A stretch of 64,000 bases of DNA from Tissierella sp032104385 (GCF_032104385.1 NZ_DAMCHJ010000009.1:1-64000), one strand, 5' to 3'. Positions 42,765 to 51,473 are shown, counted from the first letter of the stretch. Made by a program: numbers and translations. The notes: a model not told the origin generated them from the letters alone.

Positions 42765-44801
42765 TTAATACTTAAGTTTAGAAATACCTTTATACATTTC
42801 TTCTGATAGCTCCAGTAAGGCCTCACATGAATTTTCTATTTCCAACATAGACGCCATTTGTTCTTCAACAGCTGCTGAGGTTTCCTCTGTACCAGCAGCA
42901 TTTTCTTCTGATATGGCGGATAAATTTGAAATAATTGTTATTATATCTTCTTTTTTGATTTTCATTTCTGCTGCTGAGCTATTGACATTATCTATTGATT
43001 TTTCCATGTTTTCTATGGCTGATGCAATACCCATAAATTTTTTATTAGCTATTTTTACATTTGTTACTTGTGATTGTGTAGATTCCTCAACTTTTTTAAT
43101 ATTATCTACAGCATATTCTGTTTTTGTAGTTAGATCTTTTATTATGGTAACTATTTCTTTTGTAAACTCATTAGAACTTTCAGCTAATTTTCGTACTTCT
43201 TCTGCTACAACGGCAAAACCACTTCCTGCCTCTCCTGCTCTAGCTGCTTCTATAGCGGCATTTAATGCCAACAGATTAGTTTGTTCTGCGATGCTTTGAA
43301 TCATATGGCTGGCAGTTTCTATTTTTTCTGCACTTTTATTTGTATTTATAATTATTTCATTTATTTCTTTTACAGAGGCTTGATTCATATTAGTACTTAC
43401 TACTAATTCCTTTATAGTTTCAATTCCTTCATCTTTTAGGGAATTTGCTTCTTTAGTAGACGTATTTAGTTCTTCAATAAATCTTTGGTTTTTTTCTACC
43501 AAATCTCCAAGAACATTAATGCTTATTGCACCTTGTTCTGTATCACTAGCTTGTTCACTGGCTCCCTTCGCTATTTCTTGAATTGTATTGGCTATTTCTT
43601 CTGAAGCTATTGTAGATTCTTTGCTAGCAGATGTTAGTTTTTCTGATGCAGACTTTAATTTTTGAGAGGACTTTCCTATATTATTCGTTGTATTTCTAAT
43701 AAAAATTTGAAGGCTTTTGATGGCAATTGCAATTTCTCCAAATTCATTCTTTTGTTCAAGGTAATTATTTGGAATATCTACAGTAAAATCTCCGGAGGTC
43801 ATAATATTTAAATGTTCTTTTGTAATATAAAGATTCTTTGCTATACCTTTAGAAATAGAAAGTAAAATAAATCCCAATACAATAAATGATAAGATACCTA
43901 TTAGTGTAATATTGTAAATGTTTTTATTAATAGCTTTAAAAGTTTCATTCATAGAAAATGCAACTTTTAAAGAGCCTATATACTTACCATTTAGATTAAC
44001 AGGTACTAATACTTCATAGACTTCAAGCCCTTCATTATCATATAAAGCAGAGTATCTTTCTTGACTTGTAATAGCCGCAACTATATTTTCATCTGTTTCC
44101 TTTGTATTTATCATATCCTTATTACTATGGGCTAAAATAGTAGAGTTTGCATCAATTAATTCAGCGTACACGATATTATCGGTATAGGATAAACGTTCAA
44201 CAAGATTTTGATATTCATATTTTGTTGTTAATTCCTGTACTTTATTAGCAAGGATGGCAACTTGTACAAATTCACCATTCTTTGCTTTAACTGCTCCAAA
44301 TTTAAAATAATCTCCATTTTCTGAAGCATTATCTTGTCTTATAGCTTCCATAATTTCACTATCATTACTTTTCATAAATTTAGTTAAAGGATGGTCCTCC
44401 GGCACTATCCAGCCTATATCACCTCGAACTGTAGAATATATTATTTCCATATTACTATCATACCAGTAGATGGAATCTACAGTTGAGTTCTGTACAATAC
44501 TATCTAAAAATTCATTGCTTAAGTTATCTTGGTTTCTAATGCTGGCATTTGCTGCAGCTCTCATATTTTCTTCTAAAATTTGATTAATATTTAGAATTGA
44601 ATTTGAATTATCGTTTATTCTATTTATTACTTGGTCTACTAATTCAAAACCACTTTCTTTCTTGGCATTTAATAAACTTTGTTTAAATAAATAAGAACTA
44701 GCTAAGGCTATACCTAAGATTGTAATAAATACTAGTATCAAGGGTACTACGATTAATTTGAATTTGATGGTTCCCGTTTTTTTGTTTTCTAAGTTATTCA
44801 T
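42765..44801 (-). CDS. Methyl-accepting chemotaxis protein
   Basis: 678-residue membrane chemoreceptor: helix 1 (about 17-37), extracellular dCache-like sensor (about 40-290), helix 2 (about 295-316), HAMP (about 317-370) and a cytoplasmic signalling domain (about 390-678). The receptor tip AEQTNLLALNAAIEAARAGE is intact. C-terminus has no CheR-docking pentapeptide. Ligand unknown; dCache sensors often bind amino acids. ATG preceded on the minus strand by AGGAGATG. No sigma-28 promoter found upstream. Confidence 0.95.
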   Translation of the reverse strand: MNNLENKKTGTIKFKLIVVPLILVFITILGIALASSYLFKQSLLNAKKESGFELVDQVINRINDNSNSILNINQILEENMRAAANASIRNQDNLSNEFLDSIVQNSTVDSIYWYDSNMEIIYSTVRGDIGWIVPEDHPLTKFMKSNDSEIMEAIRQDNASENGDYFKFGAVKAKNGEFVQVAILANKVQELTTKYEYQNLVERLSYTDNIVYAELIDANSTILAHSNKDMINTKETDENIVAAITSQERYSALYDNEGLEVYEVLVPVNLNGKYIGSLKVAFSMNETFKAINKNIYNITLIGILSFIVLGFILLSISKGIAKNLYITKEHLNIMTSGDFTVDIPNNYLEQKNEFGEIAIAIKSLQIFIRNTTNNIGKSSQKLKSASEKLTSASKESTIASEEIANTIQEIAKGASEQASDTEQGAISINVLGDLVEKNQRFIEELNTSTKEANSLKDEGIETIKELVVSTNMNQASVKEINEIIINTNKSAEKIETASHMIQSIAEQTNLLALNAAIEAARAGEAGSGFAVVAEEVRKLAESSNEFTKEIVTIIKDLTTKTEYAVDNIKKVEESTQSQVTNVKIANKKFMGIASAIENMEKSIDNVNSSAAEMKIKKEDIITIISNLSAISEENAAGTEETSAAVEEQMASMLEIENSCEALLELSEEMYKGISKLKY

Positions 44802-45058
44802 TTTTTCATCTCCTATTTTTATTAGTGTAAACCCATATATAATTAATAGATTTATACTCTATATAATAAATGCTGTCCAATACCTTTAAATAAAAATAAT
44901 GCCCCTTTCTTTTTATATATAGGAGCAATTTTAACATTGGTTTTATATTCTAAATATAATTATGCAAATAGTATGCCATGTTTCCTATTTCTTTCTTATA
45001 TGGTATTGTTAGCCATTTGACGGCATTGTGAAGACTTTCTGTTTAAAAACATAATAAA

Positions 45059-45105
45059 AACATGTATGAAATAATTTCATACTATGAAATTATTTCATAC
45101 ATGTT
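45059..45105. repeat. 47-bp palindrome made of two adjacent 17-bp dyads
   Basis: TATGAAATAATTTCATA, one base C, TATGAAATTATTTCATA, flanked by AACATG and CATGTT, so the whole is a perfect palindrome centred on 45082. It lies in the 460-bp gap between divergent genes (MCP on minus, export protein on plus). The rest of that gap is AT-rich with the promoter at 45208 and no gene. Confidence 0.85.
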
Positions 45106-45207
45106 AATTTTTAGATGAGCTAGCTATAGAAGATTTATTTCTTATAAGATAATGAATTTTTTGATTACTATTTATTGTTTTATATTATTTATGATTAAAT
45201 AAGCTAA

Positions 45208-45236
45208 TTGAACAATAGTCTAAAATAGCTTATAAT
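45208..45236 (+). promoter_or_regulatory. Vegetative promoter of the small export-family gene
   Basis: TTGAAC (45208-45213), 17 bp, TATAAT (45231-45236), 25 bases before the start codon. Confidence 0.75.
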
Positions 45237-45261
45237 TATATTAAGATTGGAGGCATATTGT

Positions 45262-45732
45262 ATGTGGGAGTTAATAGAGGAATTACAAATAGAAATCATG
45301 GTAATATTCTTTGCGATGATGCCTATAGTAGAGCTTAGAGGTGCCATACCTTTAGGTATATCTTTAGGTCTTAGCCCATTACATAGTACAATCTTAAGTA
45401 TAATAGGAAATATAATTATAGTACCATTTTTATTAAAATTACTTCAACCTATTATGAAATACTTTGAAAAGACTGTAGTTTTTTCAAATACAATAGGCTG
45501 GGTAAAAAGAAGATCCATGAAAAAGGCTAATATTATAAAAAAATATAGTTTAATAGGATTATTTATATTTGTAGCTATACCAGTTCCAACTACAGGTGTA
45601 TGGACAGGGTCCATTATAGCATCTATATTAAAACTGGATTTCAAAAAGGCTCTATTATCCATATCTTTGGGTATAATAACAGCAGGTGCTATTGTAGCCA
45701 CTATATCTTATCAAGTCTTTTCGTTATTTTAA
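45262..45732 (+). CDS. Putative small multidrug export protein family membrane protein
   Basis: 156 residues, about four helices (13-33, 40-62, 95-115, 128-155). The pattern PIVELRGAIPLGISLGLSP near 20-38 and PVPTTGVWTGSIIA near 108-121 marks the Sm_multidrug_ex (COG2426) family, distantly like DedA. The drug-export role is a family label without firm proof. Start set at ATG 45262 behind GGAGGCA; an in-frame TTG at 45247 overlaps that site. Single gene. Confidence 0.85.
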   Translation: MWELIEELQIEIMVIFFAMMPIVELRGAIPLGISLGLSPLHSTILSIIGNIIIVPFLLKLLQPIMKYFEKTVVFSNTIGWVKRRSMKKANIIKKYSLIGLFIFVAIPVPTTGVWTGSIIASILKLDFKKALLSISLGIITAGAIVATISYQVFSLF

Positions 45733-45802
45733 ATCTTATCATCATTGACTAGTATTTTCTGCTATGATAAAATGTTTCTTAGATAAAAACTAAATATAGT
45801 TC

Positions 45803-45940
45803 CTTATCAAGAGTGATGGAGGGTATGGGCCCGATGAAATCCAGCAACCAGTATTATACAAGGTGCTAAATCCCACAGAACTATGTTCTGAGAGATGAGG
45901 TAAAGCGAATGCTCAAACCTTTTCTTAAAAAGGTTTTTTT
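45803..45940 (+). ncRNA. SAM-I (S-box) riboswitch before metK
   Basis: Conserved segments in order: CTTATCAAGAG (45803), GGCCCGATGAAA, CAGCAACC, AAGGTGCTAAATCC and GAGATGAGG. The expression platform is a terminator: AAACCTTTT (45915-45923), loop CTTA, AAAAGGTTT (45928-45936), T run to 45940. Binding of S-adenosylmethionine should favour this terminator and shut off metK. A 134-bp repeat element lies between the terminator and the metK start. Confidence 0.95.
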
Positions 45941-45941
45941 T

Positions 45942-46075
45942 ATGACCTAACTTAGCGAACGATAGTGAGCTTTAGTAGGTCAAAGGCAACGAACGCCAAA
46001 TTCATGCGAATGATAATGAGGAAATGAATTTGTGCAGTGAGACTGCGTGATATGACCTAACTTAGCGAACGATAG
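45942..46075. repeat. Dispersed repeat, family C, copy 4, with 24-bp terminal direct repeats
   Basis: A 24-bp sequence starting ATGACCTAACTTAGCGAACG occurs identically at 45942-45965 and 46052-46075. Between them is the hairpin 45997-46005/46024-46032 (CAAATTCAT/ATGAATTTG) followed by GCAGTGAGACTGC. It lies inside the metK leader. Confidence 0.75.
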
Positions 46076-46101
46076 AATTTTAAAGAATGGGAGGCAAATT
46101 A

Positions 46102-47274
46102 ATGAAAAAATGGTTATTTACTTCTGAATCAGTAACAGAAGGACATCCGGATAAGGTATGTGACCAGATATCCGATGCTATATTAGATGAAATACTTAAA
46201 AAGGATCCAGATGCAAGAGTTGCTTGTGAAACCACAGTAACAACTGGAATGGTATTAGTAGTAGGGGAAATTACTACAAAATGTTATGTAGATATACCTA
46301 AAGTAACAAGGGAAACAATAGAACAAATAGGATATACAAGGGCAAAGTATGGATTTGATGGAGATACTTGTGCTGTTCTTACTTCTATAAATGAACAGTC
46401 AAGTGATATTGCTATGGGGGTAGACAAGGCATTAGAGCAAAAAACCGACTCTAATGATGCATTGGATTTAATAGGTGCAGGGGATCAAGGTATGATGTTT
46501 GGTTATGCATGTAATGAAACTAAGGAATTAATGCCATTACCTATATCTTTGGCTCATAAATTAGCTAAGAGATTAGCGGATATAAGAAAAGATGGCACAT
46601 TAGAATATCTAAGACCAGATGGCAAAACTCAGGTAACAGTAGAATACCATGACGATAAACCTGTAAGGATAGAAAATGTAGTAGTATCTACTCAGCATAG
46701 TCCAGATGTAACTTTAGAAACCATAAGAGAAGATATAGTAAAATATGTAATAATGGAAATAATACCCCATGAATTATTAGATGAAAACACTAAATATTAT
46801 GTAAATCCTACAGGCAGATTTGTAATAGGCGGACCTATGGGAGATTCAGGATTAACTGGAAGAAAAATAATAGTAGATACCTATGGTGGCTACGCAAGAC
46901 ATGGTGGGGGAGCATTTTCAGGTAAAGACCCAACCAAGGTAGATAGATCAGCTGCTTATGCTGCGAGATATGTGGCTAAAAACATAGTAGCAGCAGGATT
47001 AGCAGATAAATGTGAAGTAGGACTGGCATATGCCATAGGTGTAGCAAGACCATTATCTATTTATGTGGATACATTTGGAACAGCAAAGAAATCTGATGAG
47101 GAAATTCAAGAACTAGTGAAAAAACATTTTGATCTAAGACCAGCTGCTATTATTAAGGATTTAGATTTAAAAAGACCGATCTATAAACAATTAGCATCCT
47201 ATGGACATTTTGGTAGAGAAGAACTAAATTTACCATGGGAAAAAACAGACAAGGCAGAATTATTGAGAGGATAA
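46102..47274 (+). CDS. metK: S-adenosylmethionine synthetase
   Basis: Makes S-adenosylmethionine from methionine and ATP, cytoplasmic tetramer. 390 residues. Signatures SVTEGHPDKVCDQISDA, GAGDQGMMFGYA near 117 and the P-loop-like GGGAFSGKDPTKVDRS near 262 are intact. Start set at ATG 46102 behind GGGAGG (46089-46094); an in-frame ATG at 46087 precedes that site. Controlled by the SAM-I riboswitch upstream. A strong hairpin overlaps the stop codon. Confidence 0.98.
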   Translation: MKKWLFTSESVTEGHPDKVCDQISDAILDEILKKDPDARVACETTVTTGMVLVVGEITTKCYVDIPKVTRETIEQIGYTRAKYGFDGDTCAVLTSINEQSSDIAMGVDKALEQKTDSNDALDLIGAGDQGMMFGYACNETKELMPLPISLAHKLAKRLADIRKDGTLEYLRPDGKTQVTVEYHDDKPVRIENVVVSTQHSPDVTLETIREDIVKYVIMEIIPHELLDENTKYYVNPTGRFVIGGPMGDSGLTGRKIIVDTYGGYARHGGGAFSGKDPTKVDRSAAYAARYVAKNIVAAGLADKCEVGLAYAIGVARPLSIYVDTFGTAKKSDEEIQELVKKHFDLRPAAIIKDLDLKRPIYKQLASYGHFGREELNLPWEKTDKAELLRG

Positions 47275-47289
47275 CCCTCCCAATAATTC
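47257..47289 (+). other. Hairpin across the metK stop codon
   Basis: GAATTATTGAGAGG (47257-47270) pairs with CCTCCCAATAATTC (47276-47289) with one mismatch and the loop ATAAC. No T run follows. It could limit read-through into recD2 or protect the metK 3' end. Confidence 0.55.
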
Positions 47290-47321
47290 TCCAGTTGACA
47301 AAGACTACAGGGGGTATTGTT

Positions 47322-49544
47322 TTGTTAGTATTAGAGGGAACTATAGAGGAAATAAGATTTAGAAATGAAGCTAATGGATATACAGTTGCAAAACTTAATA
47401 CATCTGATGGAACTGTTACCATAGTAGGTAATACTCCCTTTATAAATCTAGAGGAAACTGTAAAAGTTGAGGGAGAATGGATATATCACCCGACCTATGG
47501 AGAGCAATTAGCTTTTACAAGTATTTCTACAGTAGTACCTTCCACCTTAAAAGGAATAGAAAACTATCTATCCTCTGGTTTAATTCCCCATATTGGGCCT
47601 AAGACAGCTAAAAAAATAGTTGAAAGATTTGGGTTAGATTCACTGGAAATCATACAATATAATCCTGAAAGATTAAAAGAAATATCTGGCATAGGTGAGA
47701 AAAAACTTGAAAAGATAATAGAAGCCTATGGAGAACAAAGGGAATTAAGGGATATTATGGTGTTTTTACAAGGGTATGGTATTACAGTTAATTATGGTAT
47801 AAAGATATATAAAAAATATGGAAAAGATACTATAAATATAATCAGTGAGAATCCTTATAAATTATCGGAAGATATTTATGGCATAGGATTTAAAACTGCT
47901 GATAAAATAGCATCAAAAATGGGTATAAATAAAGAATCCATTTATAGAGTAGAAGCAGGGATTAAATATATTATAATGGAGTTTGCAGGTAATGGACATT
48001 GTTATGTACCAAAGGACGAGTTAATATCTAGTGTATCCAAATTATTAGAAGTAGAAGAGGGCTTAATAGAAGAGGGAATAAGAAATCTAGGACTTAGGGG
48101 AAATATTCATTTAATCACAGATAATGAAGATGTTCTTATATATTATACTCCGTTTCATATAGCAGAAAATAATGTTAGTAGAAAACTTGTAGAATTATCT
48201 CAAGTTCAATTGGAAGAATTAGAAATAGATATAGAGAAAGAAATAAAAGGAATAGAGAAAGAAGAAAATATTAATTTTGCCAAGAAACAAATTCTTGCTA
48301 TAAAAGAGTCCTTAGAAAATGGGCTAGTAGTTATTACAGGAGGGCCAGGTACAGGAAAGACTACGACTATAAATGCTATTATAAAAATCTGTGAGGATTT
48401 AAACCTATCAGTAATTCTTGCAGCACCAACGGGGAGAGCAGCCAAGAGAATGACGGAAACCACAGGAAGAGAAGCAAAAACCATACATAGGTTACTGGAA
48501 TATTCTTTTATGGAAGAGGAATCTATGGCCTTTGGGAGAGATGAAGATAGTCCTATAGATGCAGACTTAATAATTATAGATGAATCCTCTATGATAGATA
48601 TATTGCTTATGAATTCACTTCTCAAGGCTATAAACCCAGGAACTCGTGTAATTTTAGTAGGGGATATAGATCAATTGCCATCAGTAGGTGCAGGAAATGT
48701 ATTAAAGGATATTATTGAATCAGGAGTAATTAAAATTGTAAGATTAGATGAGATATTTAGGCAATCAGAAGAAAGTATGATAATAGTCAATGCCCATAGG
48801 ATAAACAAAGGGGAGGAGCCTATTCTAAATGAAAAGGATAAAGATTTCTTTTTCTTAACTAGAGGAAATAGCAGTGGAATATTAGATACCATATTGGAAC
48901 TTTGTTTTGAAAGGCTTCCTAGTTTTTATGGGGTAGATAAGTTAAAAGATATTCAGGTTCTAACTCCCATGAAAAAAGGAGATGTAGGTATTAATTCATT
49001 AAATAAACATTTGCAGTCTATTTTAAATCCAAAGGATAGCTCTAAAGAGGAAAAAAACTTAGGAGATGATATATTTAGAGTTGGAGATAAGGTAATGCAA
49101 ATAAAAAACAATTATACAACTGAGTGGAAAATAGTAAAAGATGGTATAGAAATAACTACTGGTGAAGGAGTTTTTAATGGAGATTTTGGCTTTATAATAG
49201 ATATAGACGAAGAAGATAGGATCATGAAAGTTTTATTTGATGATGAAAAGGAAGTTGAGTATGAATTTAATCAATTAGATGAATTAAAACTAGCCTATGC
49301 CACAACAGTACATAAATCACAAGGCTCTGAATTTCCAATAGTTGTTATGCCAATTAGTTGGGGGCCACCAATGCTTTTAACTCGCAATCTGCTATATACA
49401 GCCATTACAAGAGCCAAAGATTTGGTGGTATTAGTAGGGGAAGAAAGATATTTATCTATGATGATAAAAAACAATAGGATAACTAAAAGGTATTCGGCAT
49501 TAGATAAGAAGATTAGAAATTATATGTCCATATTTATGGGGTGA
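47322..49544 (+). CDS. recD2: ATP-dependent RecD2-type DNA helicase
   Basis: 5'-3' superfamily 1B helicase for recombination and repair, acting without RecBC. 740 residues: N-terminal OB-like region (about 1-75), helix-hairpin-helix repeats (about 85-200; GLIPHIGPKTAKKIV, GISGIGEKK-like segments), Walker A GGPGTGKTTTINAI near 344, Walker B LIIIDESSMID near 420, and the C-terminal UvrD-like domain with ATTVHKSQGSEF near 665. TTG 47322 chosen for its site GGGGGT; upstream in-frame codons overlap the metK end. Confidence 0.94.
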   Translation: MLVLEGTIEEIRFRNEANGYTVAKLNTSDGTVTIVGNTPFINLEETVKVEGEWIYHPTYGEQLAFTSISTVVPSTLKGIENYLSSGLIPHIGPKTAKKIVERFGLDSLEIIQYNPERLKEISGIGEKKLEKIIEAYGEQRELRDIMVFLQGYGITVNYGIKIYKKYGKDTINIISENPYKLSEDIYGIGFKTADKIASKMGINKESIYRVEAGIKYIIMEFAGNGHCYVPKDELISSVSKLLEVEEGLIEEGIRNLGLRGNIHLITDNEDVLIYYTPFHIAENNVSRKLVELSQVQLEELEIDIEKEIKGIEKEENINFAKKQILAIKESLENGLVVITGGPGTGKTTTINAIIKICEDLNLSVILAAPTGRAAKRMTETTGREAKTIHRLLEYSFMEEESMAFGRDEDSPIDADLIIIDESSMIDILLMNSLLKAINPGTRVILVGDIDQLPSVGAGNVLKDIIESGVIKIVRLDEIFRQSEESMIIVNAHRINKGEEPILNEKDKDFFFLTRGNSSGILDTILELCFERLPSFYGVDKLKDIQVLTPMKKGDVGINSLNKHLQSILNPKDSSKEEKNLGDDIFRVGDKVMQIKNNYTTEWKIVKDGIEITTGEGVFNGDFGFIIDIDEEDRIMKVLFDDEKEVEYEFNQLDELKLAYATTVHKSQGSEFPIVVMPISWGPPMLLTRNLLYTAITRAKDLVVLVGEERYLSMMIKNNRITKRYSALDKKIRNYMSIFMG

Positions 49545-49549
49545 TAGAA

Positions 49550-50209
49550 TTGCTTCAGACCTTAAATAATTTGATTTTTCCAACAAAACATATCTGTCTT
49601 TTATGTAAAGAAAAAAGTGGAAATAGAGAAGGGCATATATGTAAAGAGTGTTATGGGAATTTAGAAATATTAGATAAAGAGATAAATATAAATTCCCCTT
49701 ATATTAAAAAGGTCTATTATTCAATTTCATATAATAGATTTGCTAGAGAAATGATTAAGGATTATAAATATAATGGAAAGAACTATTTATATAAACCATT
49801 TGGTGAAATTATGATTAAAACCATTAAAAATAAAAATATGGATAATGATATAGATGGAATTCTTTATGTTCCAACTCATAAGAGAAAGGAAGCCCTGAGA
49901 GGATATAATCAAGCTGAATTATTGGCAAAATACATATCAAACAAATTATTCAAACCTTTAGTTAGAGATAGCTTAATAAAGATAAAATGGACAAAGGAAC
50001 AAAGCCATTCAAATAAAATTGATAGAATGATAAATTTAAAAAATTCATTTCAAATAAGAAATTCAAGTGTTATAGAAAATAAAAAGTTTCTTTTAATAGA
50101 TGATATTATAACAACAGGAGCAACTATGGAAGAATGCAGTAAGGTGCTTATAAATGCTGGTGCAAAGGAAGTAGTTGGACTTGCTTTGACATCAAGTAAA
50201 AATAATTAA
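49550..50209 (+). CDS. comFC: ComF-family phosphoribosyltransferase
   Basis: 219 residues: N-terminal zinc finger (CLLCKEKSGNREGHICKECY, near 16-36) and a PRTase-type domain with the PRPP loop LLIDDIITTGATMEEC near 183. ComFC is needed for DNA uptake in transformable species, but the family is also found in non-competent ones. TTG 49550 is preferred because GGGGTGA at 49538-49544 serves it; a GTG at 49541 lies in that site. Starts next to the recD2 stop and leads into the flagellar genes as in B. subtilis. Confidence 0.9.
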   Translation: MLQTLNNLIFPTKHICLLCKEKSGNREGHICKECYGNLEILDKEININSPYIKKVYYSISYNRFAREMIKDYKYNGKNYLYKPFGEIMIKTIKNKNMDNDIDGILYVPTHKRKEALRGYNQAELLAKYISNKLFKPLVRDSLIKIKWTKEQSHSNKIDRMINLKNSFQIRNSSVIENKKFLLIDDIITTGATMEECSKVLINAGAKEVVGLALTSSKNN

Positions 50210-50222
50210 AGGATGTGAAATT

Positions 50223-50639
50223 ATGAATATAAGAAATTGTATAAGATGTGGAAAAATTTATAATTACGATGGTTTTAAAATATGTCCTAGTTGTAGGAGA
50301 GATGACGAGAAGGATTTTCAAAAGGTAAAAGAATATTTATATGAATATCCAGGAGCGAATATGGTGGAGGTTGAAGAAGCAACAGGTGTAGAGGCAAGTA
50401 AGATAATAGGTTATTTAAGGGAAGGAAGACTTGAAGTAGCAGATGGCAGCAATCTAATACTCCAATGTGAAAAATGTGGAGTAAGCATTAAGACTGGAAG
50501 GTTCTGCGATAAATGCACCAATGATTTGCAGAGGGAATTAAATCAAGTAGTTGACTCTGCAAGGTCTAAAAAGACAACAATAGATAAAAAGGCAGAAGAA
50601 AAATTTAGATTAATAGATAGATATGAAAAAAGAAGATAA
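50223..50639 (+). CDS. yvyF: Flagellar-operon protein YvyF (TIGR03826 type)
   Basis: 138 residues. Two zinc-ribbon cysteine sets, CIRCGK...CPSCRR near 6-24 and CEKCGV...CDKC near 79-98, flank a central MerR-like helical segment (GANMVEVEEATGVEASKIIGYLREGRLEV). In B. subtilis the homologue sits between comFC and flgM and affects flgM/hag expression. ATG follows AAAGGATGTGA. The stop is 65 bases before flgM, in the flgM sigma-28 promoter region. Confidence 0.9.
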   Translation: MNIRNCIRCGKIYNYDGFKICPSCRRDDEKDFQKVKEYLYEYPGANMVEVEEATGVEASKIIGYLREGRLEVADGSNLILQCEKCGVSIKTGRFCDKCTNDLQRELNQVVDSARSKKTTIDKKAEEKFRLIDRYEKRR

Positions 50640-50644
50640 AGTAT

Positions 50645-50671
50645 TAAAGAAACCCCCTATCTTACCGATAA
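50645..50671 (+). promoter_or_regulatory. Sigma-28 promoter of flgM
   Basis: TAAA (50645-50648), 15 bp, ACCGATAA (50664-50671). Predicted transcript start at about 50677-50680, between the two arms of the hairpin at 50653-50694. Confidence 0.85.
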
Positions 50672-50703
50672 TAATAATGAATAGGTAAGAGGGGTGTTTT
50701 TTT
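50653..50703 (+). promoter_or_regulatory. Terminator-like hairpin that pairs the flgM ribosome binding site
   Basis: CCCCTATCTTACC (50654-50666) pairs with GGTAAGAGGGG (50684-50694), with a two-base bulge. GAGGGGTG (50689-50696) is the only ribosome binding site of flgM, and seven T follow directly to the ATG. Transcripts from upstream contain both arms; sigma-28 transcripts contain only the second. Confidence 0.75.
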
Positions 50704-50988
50704 ATGAGAATAAATAAATTGGATAATATTTTCCAAGTGTATAACAAAAACTCAGGGATTAAAAAGGTTAAATCAGATAATAGGGGGAAAGATACAGATG
50801 AACTCAAAATATCTGAGAAGGCAATAGAATTTCAATACGCATTGCAAAAGCTTAAAGATGTAGAAGATATACGTATGGATAAGGTTGAAGATATAAAGAA
50901 TCAAGTCCAATCAGGAGCTTATCATGTAGATGGAAAGAAAATAGCTGAAAAGATACTCGAAACAGTTAATTTTGACAAAAAAATTTAG
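50704..50988 (+). CDS. flgM: Anti-sigma-28 factor FlgM
   Basis: 94 residues. Binds sigma-28 (SigD) until the hook is finished. Contains the FlgM pattern DELKISEKAIEFQYALQKLKDVEDIRMDKVEDIKNQVQ split over 38-75, and ends in GAYHVDGKKIAEKILE. The N-terminal half is polar and probably unfolded. The start ATG follows seven T and GAGGGGTG, itself part of a hairpin. Starts a run flgM-flgN-flgK-flgK-flgL. Confidence 0.95.
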   Translation: MRINKLDNIFQVYNKNSGIKKVKSDNRGKDTDELKISEKAIEFQYALQKLKDVEDIRMDKVEDIKNQVQSGAYHVDGKKIAEKILETVNFDKKI

Positions 50989-51003
50989 CGGTCGGTGATA
51001 GAA

Positions 51004-51471
51004 ATGACTTTTGGAGAAGAATTGTTATTAGTTTTAGAAAAAGAAATGAACATTTTAGTGGAGTTAAAGGAACTTTCTTTTAGGAAAACAGATATTATTG
51101 TAGAGAATCTTATAAATGATTTAGAAGAAATCACAAGAAAAGAAGAAGACCTAATAAATGAAATAGGCATATTAGAAGAAGAAAGGGAAAAGCTCTTAGA
51201 TACTTGGGGGTTAGCTATAAATACCCCCATCTCTAATATTGTAGAAAAATTACCAGAAGGCAATGAGGAATTAGTAGCTATCGCAGATAAAATGCATAAT
51301 ATTATGGAAGAACTTTCATTTAGAAATAAATTGAACAATGATATCATAAAAGAGAACTTGGATTGGATTGATTTTAATATGAATTTAATTACTAGTACTC
51401 ATATGGAGCCAGGCTATGGCAATGAAAATAAAAAATCCAGTAGAAATAATATATTTGATAGGAAGGTGTAG
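51004..51471 (+). CDS. flgN: FlgN-like flagellar export chaperone
   Basis: 155 residues, almost all helical and rich in Glu, Lys and Leu (two coiled coils at about 5-60 and 85-125), as in FlgN, which escorts the hook-junction proteins FlgK and FlgL. No strict motif; called by position between flgM and flgK and by shape. ATG 51004 behind GTCGGTGA; GTG 50995 is an alternative inside that site. Confidence 0.85.
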   Translation: MTFGEELLLVLEKEMNILVELKELSFRKTDIIVENLINDLEEITRKEEDLINEIGILEEEREKLLDTWGLAINTPISNIVEKLPEGNEELVAIADKMHNIMEELSFRNKLNNDIIKENLDWIDFNMNLITSTHMEPGYGNENKKSSRNNIFDRKV

Positions 51472-51473
51472 AT

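Noticed and set aside
44816..44960. Search for a sigma-28 promoter before the chemoreceptor gene
   Set aside because: No CGATAA-type -10 on the minus strand at a usable distance.
45247..45261. Upstream in-frame TTG start for the small export-family gene
   Set aside because: It overlaps the GGAGG site that serves ATG 45262.
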